DNA of 64,000 bases from Bacteroidota bacterium (GTDB lineage Bacteria > Bacteroidota > Bacteroidia > Bacteroidales > WCHB1-69): assembly GCA_023413895.1 (NCBI GenBank), contig JAEZOU010000003.1, positions 156,628 to 220,627 on the forward strand. The letters run 5' to 3'. The translations under genes and the position numbers were made by a program. Each line of letters begins with the position of its first letter. Positions within the stretch are counted from its first letter, which is position 1. The notes beneath the pieces are model-generated. The model did no database searches. It was not told the DNA's origin and saw only the letters and a list, made by a program, of their open reading frames with translations. Below are positions 55,601 to 64,000 of the stretch, piece by piece.

Positions 55601-56488
55601 ATCTTGATTATGGAAAAGAACAGTTTTTATATTTGCATCCATAATCAACTGAATATGTCTTTCTTCAAGAATGGTTTCACGTTCGATAATCATCTCCATT
55701 CTTTCGATATTGAAAACTTCGCCAGTTTCACCATCCACAAAATCTTCGTTGCGGACTTTCACAACTCTTGCGGCTAATTTTCTACCTACACATTTTTTTA
55801 AGTTTGCCTTTGTGGCTTTTACCTCTTCAGCAATATTAAAAATGTCTAAGATATCTTTATCTGTTTCATAACCGATTGCTCGTAACAGAGTGGTTACGGG
55901 TAATTTCTTTTTTCTATCGATATAAGCGTACATTACGTTGTTAATATCGGTAGTAAATTCCATCCAAGAACCTTTAAAAGGAATAATTCTTGCGGAATAA
56001 AGTTGGGAACCGTTATTATGGAAAGATGACCCAAAGAACACGCCTGGAGATCTGTGTAATTGTGAAACCACAACACGCTCAGCGCCGTTAATAATGAAGG
56101 TTGCGCGAGGCGTCATATAAGGAATCATTCCCAAATAAACATCTTGTATAACGGTTTCAAAGTCCTCATGCTCTGTATCGCTGCACGATAATTTCATCTT
56201 AGCTCTCAAGGGAACGCTGTAGGTCAAACCACGTTCTAAACATTCTGCCATTGAGTAGCGAGGTGCATCGATGTAGTAGTCTAAAAACTCCAATGCAAAA
56301 CTATTTCTCGCATCATTAATCGGGAAATTATCGCTAAAAACTTTGTAGAGGCCTTCTTGGTTTCTGCGTTCCGTGTCTGTATCTACTTGGAAAAATTCAC
56401 GAAACGACTTTAATTGTATGTCCAAAAAATCAGGGTATTCAACCTGCTTTGTGGATGCAAAACTAAATCTTTGATTATCTGTTGCCAA
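52691..56488 (-). CDS. rpoB: RNA polymerase beta subunit, TTG start
   Basis: 1265 residues. Start codon is TTG at 56488 (translated [12 protein letters not shown]); the upstream in-frame codons contain no ATG before a stop, and the N-terminus aligns with other Bacteroidetes RpoB at [20 protein letters not shown]. The rifampicin pocket reads [20 protein letters not shown] with Asp, His and Ser at the classical resistance positions unchanged, so the target looks rifampicin-sensitive. [14 protein letters not shown] and the C-terminal [19 protein letters not shown] are present. A 132-bp gap with a strong hairpin separates it from rplL. Confidence 0.98.
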   Translation of the reverse strand: MATDNQRFSFASTKQVEYPDFLDIQLKSFREFFQVDTDTERRNQEGLYKVFSDNFPINDARNSFALEFLDYYIDAPRYSMAECLERGLTYSVPLRAKMKLSCSDTEHEDFETVIQDVYLGMIPYMTPRATFIINGAERVVVSQLHRSPGVFFGSSFHNNGSQLYSARIIPFKGSWMEFTTDINNVMYAYIDRKKKLPVTTLLRAIGYETDKDILDIFNIAEEVKATKANLKKCVGRKLAARVVKVRNEDFVDGETGEVFNIERMEMIIERETILEERHIQLIMDANIKTVLFHNQDENQLDYSVIFNTLQKDPANSERQAIEYIYLQLRNTAAPDEDAARSALEKLFFSDKRYDLGEVGRYRINKKLNLDIDINTRILTKQDITSIIKYLIELINSKTEVDDIDHLSNRRIRTVGEQLANQFGVGLARMSRTIREKMNVRDNEVFAPVDLINAKTLSSVINSFFGTNQLSQFMDQTNPLSEITHKRRISALGPGGLSRDRAGFEVRDVHYTHYGRLCTIETPEGPNIGLISSLCVFAKINKLGFIETPYRRVVDGVAQMNEAPVYLTAEEEENMIIAQARTEMDENGLLTERVKARQLADFPIVGRDQVNMIDIAPNQIASIAASLIPFLENDDANRALMGSNMMRQAVPLLCPEAPIVGTGLEKQVAIDSRALIRAEGTGVVEYVDAEKIVINYEYTENEKLTSFDSSTKTYELQKFRRTNQNSCINIKPIVVKNQKVVKGDVLTEGYATQNGELALGRNMMVAFMPWKGYNFEDAIVISERVVKEDIFTSIHIEEFTLEVRDTKRGIEVLTNDIPNVSNDATKDLGEDGLIRVGAEVKEGDILIGKITPKGESYPTPEEKLLRAIFGDKAGDVKDASLKAPPSMRGVVIGSKSLSRLVKDRKARSKDKDIISEIEAIYNKKLADLKDQIVQKLYHLLEGKIAHNIYDNTKAVVIPKGAKFSQKLLYSIDYSTVTVSKWTNDGRRNTLVAEIIRNYLVKERELNAKMTREKFDATIGSELPNGIVQMAKVYVASKRKLRVGDKMAGRHGNKGIVAKIVRAEDMPFLEDGRPVDICLNPLGVPSRMNLGQIYETVLGWAGKELGIKFATPIFDGASIDEINEFMKKAGLPENGSVQLYNGETGEKFHQKVTVGYIYMIKLHHMVDDKMHARSIGPYSLITQQPLGGKAQFGGQRFGEMEVWAIEAYGASNVLQEILTVKSDDVVGRAKAYEAIVKGDNMPVPGTPESFNVLVNELRGLALDVQFD

Positions 56489-56540
56489 CGTTGTTGATTT
56501 TTTAGGTTTGTATTTGCTGAAATTTCGGCAGTGATATTAG

Positions 56541-56598
56541 GTTGTAATATATACAACAATAAGTACATTACTTCCGCCATTGGCGGAAGTATGTACTT
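56541..56598 (-). promoter_or_regulatory. Strong hairpin in the rplL-rpoB gap (attenuator or processing site)
   Basis: Two hairpins. The main one pairs AAGTACAT (56561-56568) with ATGTACTT (56591-56598) and ACTTCCGCC (56570-56578) with GGCGGAAGT (56582-56590): 17 bp, one bulged T, 3-nt loop. The second is GTTGTA-ATATA-TACAAC (56541-56557). No U-run follows directly, so partial termination or RNase III cutting is more likely than a full terminator. It could set the ratio of ribosomal protein to polymerase expression. Confidence 0.75.
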
Positions 56599-56620
56599 TT
56601 AAATGGGGCTAGTAGAAAAT

Positions 56621-57001
56621 TTATTTTACTTCTACTTCAGCACCAGCTTCTTCTAATTGTTTTTTCAAACCTTCAGCTTCGTCTTTTGAAACGCCTTCTT
56701 TTACAGTTTTAGGTGCGCCATCAACTAATTCTTTAGCTTCTTTAAGACCTAAGCTTGTTAATTCTTTAACCAATTTAACAACAGCCAATTTGTTTGGACC
56801 TGCTGATTTCAAGATAACGTCGAATTCAGTTTTTTCTTCTGCTGCTTCTGCTGCACCACCTGCTACAGGACCTGCTGCTACTGCAACTGCTGCTGCTGCT
56901 GGTTCAATACCGTATTCGTCTTTCAAAATTTGTGCTAATTCGTTAACTTCTTTAACGGTTAAATTAACTAATTGTTCTGCAAATGCTTTCAAATCTGCCA
57001 T
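56621..57001 (-). CDS. rplL: Ribosomal protein L7/L12
   Basis: 126 residues. N-terminal dimerisation helices ([21 protein letters not shown]), an Ala/Gly/Val-rich hinge at about 33-52, and the C-terminal factor-binding domain from about 57 with [20 protein letters not shown] and [20 protein letters not shown]. It forms the ribosome stalk with L10 and recruits GTPase factors. It follows rplJ by 46 bp. Confidence 0.98.
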   Translation of the reverse strand: MADLKAFAEQLVNLTVKEVNELAQILKDEYGIEPAAAAVAVAAGPVAGGAAEAAEEKTEFDVILKSAGPNKLAVVKLVKELTSLGLKEAKELVDGAPKTVKEGVSKDEAEGLKKQLEEAGAEVEVK

Positions 57002-57047
57002 AATTCTTATGTTTTAAATTGTTTTTTTTACTAATTTTGTTTGTTTA

Positions 57048-57566
57048 TTATTTTTTTTCGGATAATGTTTTCACAATTCCTGCTAACTTGCCACCGCCAG
57101 ATTGTAATGCGGATACCACATTTTTAGCTGGTGATTGCAACAAGCCAACAAGTTCTCCGATAAGTTCTTCTCTGGACTTGATTGTGCAGAGAAAATCTAA
57201 CTGATTGTCACCAAAATACGTTGTGTTTTCGATGAATGCAGCCTTAATAAGAGGTTTCTTGCTTTTTGCACGAAAATCCTTGATTAATTTTGCAGGTGCA
57301 TTACCTGTTTCTGACAACATAATAGATGTTTCACCTTTTAGTGCTGGGTAGATTTCTGAATAATCAACAGAAGATTGTTCCATTGCACGTTTAAGCAAAG
57401 TGTTTTTTACCACCTTAAGCTTGATATTTCTTTTGAAACAGAGTCTTCTTAATTGATTTACGTTCTCTACTGTGAAACCTGAAATATCGGTTACATACAC
57501 GTGAGGATAATCAGCTAAATCTTGTGCTATTGCGTCTATAATCAGACCTTTTTCTTGTTGTTTCAT
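57048..57566 (-). CDS. rplJ: Ribosomal protein L10
   Basis: 172 residues. Stalk base protein binding 23S rRNA and L7/L12 dimers. Typical N-terminus with DYPHVYVTDISGFTVENVNQ and LRRLCFKRNIKLKVVKNTLL; GETSIMLSETGNAPAKLIKDF in the middle; the C-terminal helix that holds L7/L12 has LLQSPAKNVVSALQSGGGKL. It starts 21 bp after rplA. In other bacteria L10 represses its own mRNA; no leader element is resolved here. Confidence 0.97.
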   Translation of the reverse strand: MKQQEKGLIIDAIAQDLADYPHVYVTDISGFTVENVNQLRRLCFKRNIKLKVVKNTLLKRAMEQSSVDYSEIYPALKGETSIMLSETGNAPAKLIKDFRAKSKKPLIKAAFIENTTYFGDNQLDFLCTIKSREELIGELVGLLQSPAKNVVSALQSGGGKLAGIVKTLSEKK

Positions 57567-57587
57567 CGTCTTATTTAGCTTTTAAGG

Positions 57588-58283
57588 TTAATTTGCAACT
57601 GATTTCACATCAACTTGTACACCAGGACTCATTGTGCTTGAAAGGAAGATACTCTTAACGTATGTTCCTTTGGCTGCTGTTGGTTTCAATTTGATAATGG
57701 TTGACATCATCTCTTTGACATTCTCAACGAGCTTTTCAGATGCAAAGTTTGCCTTACCAATTCCCGCGTGAATAATACCATACTTATCAACTTTAAAGTC
57801 GATTTTACCTGCTTTCACGTCTGCCACGGCTTTTCCAATTTCCATTGTTACAGTTCCCGCTTTAGGATTTGGCATTAAGCCACGAGGACCTAAAATTTTT
57901 CCTAATGCTCCAATCTTAGGCATTACACTTGGCATTGTGATGATTACATCAACATCTGTCCATCCCTTCTTAATCTTCTCAACGTATTCGTCTAATCCTA
58001 CATGATCTGCACCGGCAGCTCTTGCTTCTTCTTCTTTATCAGGAGTACAAAGAACCAAAACTCTTACTACTTTTCCTGTGCCATGAGGTAAAGTTACAAT
58101 ACCTCTTACCATTTGATTCGCTTTTCTTGGGTCAACGCCTAATCTAACGTCGATGTCAAAAGATGCATCAAATTTTGTATAAGTGATACTTTTTACAATA
58201 TCAACCGCTTCGGCTACGGAATAAATTTTGTTCTTATCAAATTTTGCAAAAGCCTCTTTGCGTTTTTTTGATATTTTTGCCAT
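57588..58283 (-). CDS. rplA: Ribosomal protein L1
   Basis: 231 residues, standard length. It binds 23S rRNA at the L1 stalk. Seen: [41 protein letters not shown] (core [10 protein letters not shown]) and the C-terminal [20 protein letters not shown]. It starts 23 bp after rplK. In many bacteria L1 controls the rplKA mRNA by feedback. Confidence 0.98.
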   Translation of the reverse strand: MAKISKKRKEAFAKFDKNKIYSVAEAVDIVKSITYTKFDASFDIDVRLGVDPRKANQMVRGIVTLPHGTGKVVRVLVLCTPDKEEEARAAGADHVGLDEYVEKIKKGWTDVDVIITMPSVMPKIGALGKILGPRGLMPNPKAGTVTMEIGKAVADVKAGKIDFKVDKYGIIHAGIGKANFASEKLVENVKEMMSTIIKLKPTAAKGTYVKSIFLSSTMSPGVQVDVKSVAN

Positions 58284-58306
58284 GTTGATTTGTTATTACT
58301 TGATTA

Positions 58307-58756
58307 TTAATTCTTTTCAAAAGGATTAGTGCCTCCCTTAACGGTGATACCCATACTACGGGCTGTTCCTGCTACCATGCTCATTGCTGGTTCTACCTCG
58401 AAACAATTCAAGTCTGCCATCTTACCTTCTGCAATTTGACGCACTTGATCCCAAGTAATTGTAGCTACCTTATTACGGTTAGGCTCTTTAGACCCTTTTT
58501 GAACTTTGGTTGCTTCCATTAATTGTACTGCAACCGGAGGAGTCTTGATGATAAAGTCAAATGACTTATCTTTGTAAACAGTAATGATTACAGGAATCAC
58601 TTTTCCTGCCATCTCTTGCGTACGAGCATTAAACTGTTTACAAAATTCCATGATATTCACACCTTTGGAACCTAATGCTGGTCCTACAGGGGGAGACGGA
58701 TTGGCGGCACCTCCTTTAATTTGTAACTTAATTAATCCAGCTACTTCTTTTGCCAT
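58307..58756 (-). CDS. rplK: Ribosomal protein L11
   Basis: 149 residues, a few longer than E. coli L11. It binds the GTPase centre of 23S rRNA. N-terminal [38 protein letters not shown], and a C-terminal RNA-binding domain ending [18 protein letters not shown]. It lies 47 bp after nusG. Confidence 0.98.
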   Translation of the reverse strand: MAKEVAGLIKLQIKGGAANPSPPVGPALGSKGVNIMEFCKQFNARTQEMAGKVIPVIITVYKDKSFDFIIKTPPVAVQLMEATKVQKGSKEPNRNKVATITWDQVRQIAEGKMADLNCFEVEPAMSMVAGTARSMGITVKGGTNPFEKN

Positions 58757-58803
58757 TGTTTTTTTGTTTTACAGTTTGTTTTTTGTAACTAATTGCGTCA
58801 GTA

Positions 58804-59358
58804 CTATTTCGCCTTCTCAACTTGATAGAAATTCAACTCCAATGGAGTCTTACGACCGAAAATTTTCACCATAACTTTCAGTTTCTTCTTCTCAACATTT
58901 ATCTCATCGATAATTCCGTTGAAAGAGTTGAAAGGTCCATCAATTACCTTAATCTCTTCGCCTACAATATAAGGAGAAGCAAATGATTCATCTTGTTCTA
59001 ATAATTCATCCACTTTTCCTAACATACGGGTAACTTCCGCTACACGCAAAGGTACTGGAGGATCTGTTTTTCGCTTACATCCTACAAAACCCAAAACGCC
59101 AGGAATGTTTAACAAGGTGTGCATAACCTCTCCCGTCATTACCGCTTCTACAAACAAGTAACCTGGAAAAAAATTACGCTCTTTGCTAACTTTTTTACCA
59201 TTGCGAATCTGGAAAATCTTTTCAGTAGGGACTAACACCTGCGTTACCAACCCCTTTACAGAAGACACACTTATCTCACTCTCAATATTCTGCTTAGTCT
59301 TCTTTTCTGTGCCGGCAACCGCACGTATTACATACCACTTCTTTTCAATCTCTGCCAT
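58804..59358 (-). CDS. nusG: Transcription antitermination factor NusG
   Basis: 184 residues. The NGN domain starts KKWYVIRAVAGTEKKTKQNI and has FFPGYLFVEAVMTGEVMHTL; the C-terminal KOW domain has GEEIKVIDGPFNSFNGIIDE. It binds RNA polymerase to reduce pausing and link transcription with translation. It follows secE by 53 bp. Confidence 0.97.
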   Translation of the reverse strand: MAEIEKKWYVIRAVAGTEKKTKQNIESEISVSSVKGLVTQVLVPTEKIFQIRNGKKVSKERNFFPGYLFVEAVMTGEVMHTLLNIPGVLGFVGCKRKTDPPVPLRVAEVTRMLGKVDELLEQDESFASPYIVGEEIKVIDGPFNSFNGIIDEINVEKKKLKVMVKIFGRKTPLELNFYQVEKAK

Positions 59359-59411
59359 AATTAATTCACTTGATGGAATAATACCAACTAAATAATTGAA
59401 ATTTTAAACAG

Positions 59412-59591
59412 TTAGAATAATAAGGACATCCCTGCATTGAAGATAGCATCCATCAAAAACACAATAAGTGCAATTATTAGGGAAGCAATAGATACTACTA
59501 CAACACTGTTCTGTAAATCTTTTGCTGACGGCCAGGTAACTTTGTGTACCAATTCGTCATAAGTGGTCTTAAAATAATTAACTATTTTCAT
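59412..59591 (-). CDS. secE: Preprotein translocase subunit SecE
   Basis: 59 residues, read directly from the sequence: MKIVNYFKTTYDELVHKVTW, then PSAKDLQNSVVVVSIASLII and a single transmembrane helix ending MSLLF. The amphipathic helix and KVTWPS motif are diagnostic of SecE, and the short one-TM form is normal outside enterobacteria. It stabilises SecY in the translocon. First gene of the nusG/ribosomal/rpo operon, with a TATATTTG box 190 bp upstream; tuf and tRNA-Trp, often upstream of secE, are not found here. Confidence 0.96.
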   Translation of the reverse strand: MKIVNYFKTTYDELVHKVTWPSAKDLQNSVVVVSIASLIIALIVFLMDAIFNAGMSLLF

Positions 59592-59782
59592 TTCTAATTA
59601 TATCTTTATTTCTATTTTATCTTTTCAATTGGAAGTTTTTCTTGTCAGTTTTTCCAAAAAAATTCCCATTCCTTTAAAAACCTCTCATCAACCTCAAGCC
59701 TATAAATTACTGATTATCAATAATTAAAAACATAATCCTCCGCACAAAAGCACTGCTTCACATAATAATTTTTAAAGGTCGG

Positions 59783-59790
59783 CAAATATA
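59783..59790 (-). promoter_or_regulatory. Putative -7 promoter box for the secE-rpoBC operon
   Basis: TATATTTG on the minus strand, 191 bp upstream of the secE ATG. The nearest TTG is 15 nt upstream, shorter than ideal. The 219-bp intergenic stretch (59592-59810) holds nothing else recognisable. Confidence 0.55.
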
Positions 59791-59810
59791 CAAATATTTT
59801 TTATACAAAA

Positions 59811-60506
59811 TCATTGTTGATAACTTTTTTCTCTTTTTTCTGAAAAAAGATTATCCGCACATATATATGAGATTTGTTTGCCCTCAGCTAACCACATTTT
59901 TTCATAAAAGGTCTGAATCTCAGTTAATATTTTTACCATACCATCTGCATATACATCTTCTATATTCTCAACCAAATTCCACCCTTGAGCATCTATAGTT
60001 TCTAAATAGTACTCATAAAGTTCACGACTATCAGTTTTCAAATGCAACAATCCATTTTTCTGAATAACTTGGCGATATTTGGAAACAAAGTTTGGAGATA
60101 CCAAACGCCTACGTTCTTTCTTAGGCTGAGGATCAGGAAAGGTTACCCATATTTCGCTTACCTCTCCTTCAGCAAAGTAATGTGCAATATCATCAATTTT
60201 AGTACGTATAAACGCAACATTCGGAATCTGCTGCTCAAATGCATCTTTACACCCTCTCCACAAACGAGCACCTTTTCGATCAATACCGATAAAGTTTTTT
60301 TCAGGAAATCGCTCTGCCAAACCTAGGGTGTATTCTCCTTTTCCACATCCTAATTCCAAAACAATCGGATTGTTGTTATGAAAATATTCTTCGTGCCACT
60401 TCCCTTTCATCGGAAAACCAACTCCTCGAATGTCGTAATCAGTATGCTGAAAAAGATTGGTAAAGTGTTTGTTCTCTTCAAAACGTGCTAATTTATTTTT
60501 TCCCAT
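59811..60506 (-). CDS. trmB: tRNA (guanine-N7)-methyltransferase
   Basis: 231 residues. SAM-dependent enzyme that makes m7G46 in tRNA. Motif I VLELGCGKGEYTLGLAERFP near residue 51, NFIGIDRKGARLWRG, and the TrmB signature WVTFPDPQPKKERRRLV near 121-137; the C-terminal block has LKTDSRELYEYYLETI. It overlaps the ABC exporter gene by 14 bp, so it is translated after it. Confidence 0.96.
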   Translation of the reverse strand: MGKNKLARFEENKHFTNLFQHTDYDIRGVGFPMKGKWHEEYFHNNNPIVLELGCGKGEYTLGLAERFPEKNFIGIDRKGARLWRGCKDAFEQQIPNVAFIRTKIDDIAHYFAEGEVSEIWVTFPDPQPKKERRRLVSPNFVSKYRQVIQKNGLLHLKTDSRELYEYYLETIDAQGWNLVENIEDVYADGMVKILTEIQTFYEKMWLAEGKQISYICADNLFSEKREKSYQQ

Positions 60507-62301
60507 ATCTATTAGTTTGTTCTATTTCAATAAGTTTATAATATTTTCCTTGTAATTCCATTAACTCACTATGTGTGCCACTCTCAACAATATGACCACC
60601 TTCAATGTAAAATATTCTATCCGCATTTACCACTGTTGAAAGTCGATGCGCAATCATCAAGATTGTTTGATTGTGTCTGGCTTCTGTAATAGCTTCCTGC
60701 ATAATTTTTTCCGATTCGGAATCCAATGCACTAGTTGCCTCGTCTAAAATTAAAATAGGTGCATTATGAAGAAAAGCTCTTGCCAAACTTAGTCGTTGAC
60801 GCTGCCCTCCTGAAAGTGTCACTCCCCTATCGCCAATTTGCGTATTAAAACCTCTAGGTAATTGTTGAATAAAGGCAAGGGCACCAGCCATACTAGCGGC
60901 TTGTTCAACTTGCTCATGTGTAATGTCCTGCATTCCGTACGCTATATTATTAAAGATAGTATCATTAAACAATACTATATCTTGCGTTACCATAGCAAAT
61001 TGAGAACGCAGGCTCTTTAGTTCGCAGTCCCTCAAATCTTCTCCATCGAAAAGAATTCTTCCCCGTGTCGCATCATAAAAGCGAGGCAATAAATCTACGA
61101 TTGTGCTTTTTCCAGAGCCAGAAGGCCCAACTAATGCACACACCTCACCCTTCTTAATCTCAATATTAATATTTTCCAACACCAACATCTCATGATAAGC
61201 AAATGAGAGATTTTCAAATCTTATCGATTCCTGAAATCCTTTCAATACAATGGGATTTTCTATTTCAGCTATCTTTTCAGGAGATTCCAAAACATCATAA
61301 ATTCTATCCAAAGCAGCAACACCTCTCTTAAAGTTTGAAAATGCTGTAGCAATATTCTTAGCAGGATTAATAATCTGTGTAAAAATGGCAATGTAAACAA
61401 TAAACATCGCAGGAGATAGTACACTATTCCCTGCCAATACCTGCATTCCACCATAAACAAGAATTGTCATAACTACTGCAATTCCTAACACCTCACTCAA
61501 AGGTGATGCCAAATCTACTCTGCGATAAATATATTTTTGAACGCTACTAAATCTATCATTATACTTGGCAAATTGTTCTTCTACATGTACCTGTGAATTA
61601 AACCCTTTTACAGCACGAAGTCCTGCAATTGTCTCCTCAACATGAGAGAAAATATCACCTAAACGCTGCTTCTGCTCAACCGATTTACGACGAAGTTTTC
61701 TCGAAAAAAAAGAGATTACAAAAGCAGAAATAGGTAAAAGTACGAGCACAAAAAGTGTTAACTTTGTACTTAAGGCAAAAAGAATCAAAAGATAAATCAA
61801 AACCGACAATGGTTCGGTTAAAAGTTGCTGAATCGATTTTAATACGGTAAATTCTAATTCTTGCGTATCATTTACAGCTCGAGATACTATATCTCCACGT
61901 CGCAAATCTGTAAAATAACCGATAGGTAAAACCAAAATTTTAGCATAAATCTGACTTCTATAACGTCGAATAATATCACTTTTTAAAGGTGATATTAAAA
62001 GAGCAGAAAAAAAGAGAAAAAGATTTTTCAATAAAAAGAAAAGAACAATACAAAGTACAATTACCCATAAAGAAACTGTGACATGTGAAATAGGGATATA
62101 ATGAGAAATAGAATCAATAAAAAAACTCCCCAAAAGGTTGTTCGACTCAAGAGTCCCTTTAAATAGAAGATTAATAAAGGGTTCAATCATAAAAAAAGAG
62201 AGAATAGCAAAGAATACTGAGAACAGATTGACCAAAAGCACCATAGCCAAACGGCTACTATATCCTCTTAGTAATGAAAAGAATTTCGATTGAACACTCA
62301 T
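60493..62301 (-). CDS. ABC exporter, ATP-binding/permease half-transporter (MsbA-like)
   Basis: 602 residues. Six transmembrane helices in about 1-330 with coupling-helix loop SRAVNDTQELEFTVLKSIQQ, then a nucleotide-binding domain: Walker A GPSGSGKSTIVDLLPRF, Q-loop MVTQDIVLFNDTIFNNI, signature LSGGQRQRLSLARAFL, Walker B ILILDEATSALD and H-loop IAHRLST. It acts as a homodimer in the inner membrane. Lipid A flipping (MsbA) is plausible but substrate cannot be read from sequence. Overlaps trmB by 14 bp. Confidence 0.93.
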   Translation of the reverse strand: MSVQSKFFSLLRGYSSRLAMVLLVNLFSVFFAILSFFMIEPFINLLFKGTLESNNLLGSFFIDSISHYIPISHVTVSLWVIVLCIVLFFLLKNLFLFFSALLISPLKSDIIRRYRSQIYAKILVLPIGYFTDLRRGDIVSRAVNDTQELEFTVLKSIQQLLTEPLSVLIYLLILFALSTKLTLFVLVLLPISAFVISFFSRKLRRKSVEQKQRLGDIFSHVEETIAGLRAVKGFNSQVHVEEQFAKYNDRFSSVQKYIYRRVDLASPLSEVLGIAVVMTILVYGGMQVLAGNSVLSPAMFIVYIAIFTQIINPAKNIATAFSNFKRGVAALDRIYDVLESPEKIAEIENPIVLKGFQESIRFENLSFAYHEMLVLENINIEIKKGEVCALVGPSGSGKSTIVDLLPRFYDATRGRILFDGEDLRDCELKSLRSQFAMVTQDIVLFNDTIFNNIAYGMQDITHEQVEQAASMAGALAFIQQLPRGFNTQIGDRGVTLSGGQRQRLSLARAFLHNAPILILDEATSALDSESEKIMQEAITEARHNQTILMIAHRLSTVVNADRIFYIEGGHIVESGTHSELMELQGKYYKLIEIEQTNRYGKK

Positions 62302-62321
62302 AGTAATATAATTATATAAAA

Positions 62322-62352
62322 AAGGAGTTACACTCAGTGAGCGTAACTCCTT
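62322..62352 (-). terminator. Intrinsic terminator after the T9SS surface protein
   Basis: AAGGAGTTAC pairs with GTAACTCCTT (10-bp stem, 11-nt loop that can itself pair) followed by T6 on the minus strand, 20 bp beyond the stop. Confidence 0.9.
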
Positions 62353-62371
62353 GATATTTACCTAATAAAGA

Positions 62372-64000
62372 TTATTTATTTTGAATAATTACTTTCTTAG
62401 TAAATGTAGCATCGTTAGAAACTGCATTGATAAAGTAAACGCCAGGAGCAACTCTATCAAGTGCATATCTATAGATAAACTCTTCATCTAAAATGTTAAC
62501 TTCAAATTGATCAACTAACTTACCATTCATATTAAGAACGCGTACGATTGTTTTACCACTAACATTCTTGAAAGCAACATTTACATAATCAGATGTAGTT
62601 GGGTTAGGATAAATAGTCATATCTTTTTCAATAACAGACAACTCTTCTGTATTATGAGTAAATGACTCACCAGTATTATGAGAATTATTAGTAACATTAT
62701 CAGATGGAGTAGAATTAACTACAATACTCATAGTATTTACTGCTAGTGTATCAATATCAAATGGATTGATATAGAATTGGTGACCACCAACTTCAACGCC
62801 ATCTTGATAACCTGGAACTGCATCACCATATGGAGTAGTAGTACCTGGATGGTAGTGTGTTACAAGTTGGAAATCAATATCATATTCTCCTGAAGTAATG
62901 AAACCACTAATATCAACAGAAATTTCACGGTTTTCAATATATCCATATCTGAAATAATCAAAGTTGTGAGTTGCACCAGCATAACTTGCTGCAATATATG
63001 GATAATGGAATACACCTTCATTATGAGTATAAGTAAAGTAGTCTAAACCGAATCTCTTAGTTTTGAAGGTTACATAGAATGGATCAGGAATATTAGGATC
63101 ATCCAAGTAGTTAGTTAATGGGTTAGTATTATCAAGTACAACACCATCTTTGCTGAATTGATAATCAATAGATACACGCAAATCTGCACTTGGAGGACAA
63201 GCTGGGTCAGCTGGAACCACATGTAAGTAGAACTTAATAGGAGCGTCTAAACTTGTTTCTACATCATTATCTTCAACTGCAGTAGCAAAAGTTTCTCCTT
63301 GCTCGATGAGCAATTTTGGATAAGAACCCACTTTAACAACAGTACCTTCCTCTACTACAAGTTCACAATTATCTCCATAAGTGAAAGTAGCAGCTACATT
63401 AACAACAGAACCTTCAGCAACGTTAGTCGTAGTAACTATACCTGTATCAGAAATTGCTTGAAGCTCTTCTTCAATAGCACCAGTAACATCAAAATTCCAT
63501 GTACCATCCATATTTGCATAGTAAGAGATTGGTAAAGTTGCTCCATCACAAATACTTTGTGGAAGTTCAATTGAAGCCACAGGAATTTCATAATTAGCAA
63601 CAGTAAATGAAGCAGTACCAACACAACCTAAAGTAGTTGTAGCAGTAACAGTATAAGTACCTGCTGGAACTGTGATTGATGATGTTGTTTCTTCGGTATT
63701 CCACAAGTAAGTCACTTCAGAATAATTTTCAACACCAGCTGTCAAAATAGTAGTTGACTCGCTACAAATCATTTCGTGACCATTAATAGCAACATTAGGC
63801 AATGCAAATACAATAACTTTTTGTTCAGCAGTAGCAGTATTACCATAGTTATCAACAACTGTCCAAGTATAGGTAATCGTATCATTTACAAATTCACTAT
63901 TATTAGTAGCAGCTGATTGTTCATAAGATAGATGACTTGCTAAAAACTCTGCATCTACACAATTATCTGAAATTTGACCTAAAACATAAACTGCGTTAGG
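62372..64000 (-). CDS. Large surface protein with type IX secretion domain (partial, N-terminus beyond right edge)
   Basis: 542 residues visible, open to the window edge, so it is only the C-terminal part. At the edge side is a HYR/PKD-like unit ending TYTWTVVDNYGNTATAEQKV, then an Ig-like repeat (TYLWNTEETTSSITVPAGTY and TTTLGCVGTASFTV), a further beta domain with an aromatic-rich section (KRFGLDYFTYTHNEGVFHYP), and a type A sorting domain from about residue 468: MTIYPNPTTSDYVNVAFKNV, LNMNGKLVDQFEVN and VAPGVYFINAVSNDA, ending KKVIIQNK. Predicted to be exported by T9SS and fixed to the cell surface. The repeat units suggest adhesion; function not known. Confidence 0.88.
   Translation of the reverse strand, partial: PNAVYVLGQISDNCVDAEFLASHLSYEQSAATNNSEFVNDTITYTWTVVDNYGNTATAEQKVIVFALPNVAINGHEMICSESTTILTAGVENYSEVTYLWNTEETTSSITVPAGTYTVTATTTLGCVGTASFTVANYEIPVASIELPQSICDGATLPISYYANMDGTWNFDVTGAIEEELQAISDTGIVTTTNVAEGSVVNVAATFTYGDNCELVVEEGTVVKVGSYPKLLIEQGETFATAVEDNDVETSLDAPIKFYLHVVPADPACPPSADLRVSIDYQFSKDGVVLDNTNPLTNYLDDPNIPDPFYVTFKTKRFGLDYFTYTHNEGVFHYPYIAASYAGATHNFDYFRYGYIENREISVDISGFITSGEYDIDFQLVTHYHPGTTTPYGDAVPGYQDGVEVGGHQFYINPFDIDTLAVNTMSIVVNSTPSDNVTNNSHNTGESFTHNTEELSVIEKDMTIYPNPTTSDYVNVAFKNVSGKTIVRVLNMNGKLVDQFEVNILDEEFIYRYALDRVAPGVYFINAVSNDATFTKKVIIQNK

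Noticed and set aside
1..64000. CRISPR array, tRNA genes or integrated element
   Set aside because: No regularly spaced repeats, recognisable tRNA cloverleaf in intergenic regions, or integrase was found on reading.

Overview
The window is a gene-dense piece of a low-GC Bacteroidetes chromosome, most likely Bacteroidales; the family cannot be fixed from this sequence. The evidence is: promoters of the Bacteroidetes type (TAnnTTTG -7 boxes, twice with TTG exactly 19 nt upstream), almost no Shine-Dalgarno sequences, type IX secretion C-terminal sorting domains on two proteins, a DUF3467 gene behind rpoC, the DUF4271-hemD-rnpA order, a Bacteroidetes glycogen cluster (GH57, GT4-like synthase, GH133 debrancher) and a CstA/M49 pair. 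No phage, insertion sequence, CRISPR array or tRNA gene was seen.

Layout. 1-9958 (minus) is one tightly packed seven-gene unit: galE, GH133 debranching enzyme, glycogen synthase, GH57 hydrolase, hisS, aroB and an unknown membrane-anchored protein cut by the left edge. After a 355-bp intergenic patch come the branching enzyme, RNase P RNA and dnaN (10314-13776, minus), packed with only 4-7 nt around the RNA. 13919-15145 (plus) is ornithine aminotransferase. 15185-23679 (minus) holds a LemA pair, gmhA with carbamate kinase, an M13 lipoprotein peptidase, and glnS followed by a small repeat protein. 23996-27796 (plus) is a phosphohexomutase and an ADP-forming acyl-CoA synthetase. 27855-30697 (minus) is a predicted outer-membrane pair, one member with a helix-hairpin-helix domain. 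30845-31705 (plus) is a YtxH/holin-like small-protein cluster. 31759-38524 (minus) is a TolC-like protein, an AddB-like nuclease and clpB.

38906-43568 (plus) runs M49 peptidase, cstA, panB and an RluA-type pseudouridine synthase. 43660-48067 (plus) runs a T9SS cargo protein, DUF4271, hemD, rnpA and uvrC, the last three overlapping. 48064-59591 (minus) is the transcription/translation operon secE-nusG-rplK-rplA-rplJ-rplL-rpoB-rpoC-DUF3467. The right end (minus) holds trmB, an MsbA-like ABC exporter and a partial large T9SS surface protein.

Physiology. The glycogen genes give polysaccharide storage and turnover. Secreted or lipoprotein peptidases (M13, M49), the peptide transporter CstA, ornithine aminotransferase, carbamate kinase and ADP-forming acyl-CoA synthetase fit an organism that scavenges peptides and amino acids and can gain ATP by substrate-level phosphorylation. 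That is inference from gene content. No clearly new multi-gene system stands out. The most unusual local structures are the dnaN-rnpB-branching-enzyme packing, a strong hairpin between rplL and a TTG-initiated rpoB, a small repeat protein attached to glnS, a GH57 enzyme with an altered first motif, and a promoter whose -33 element lies inside a terminator hairpin.
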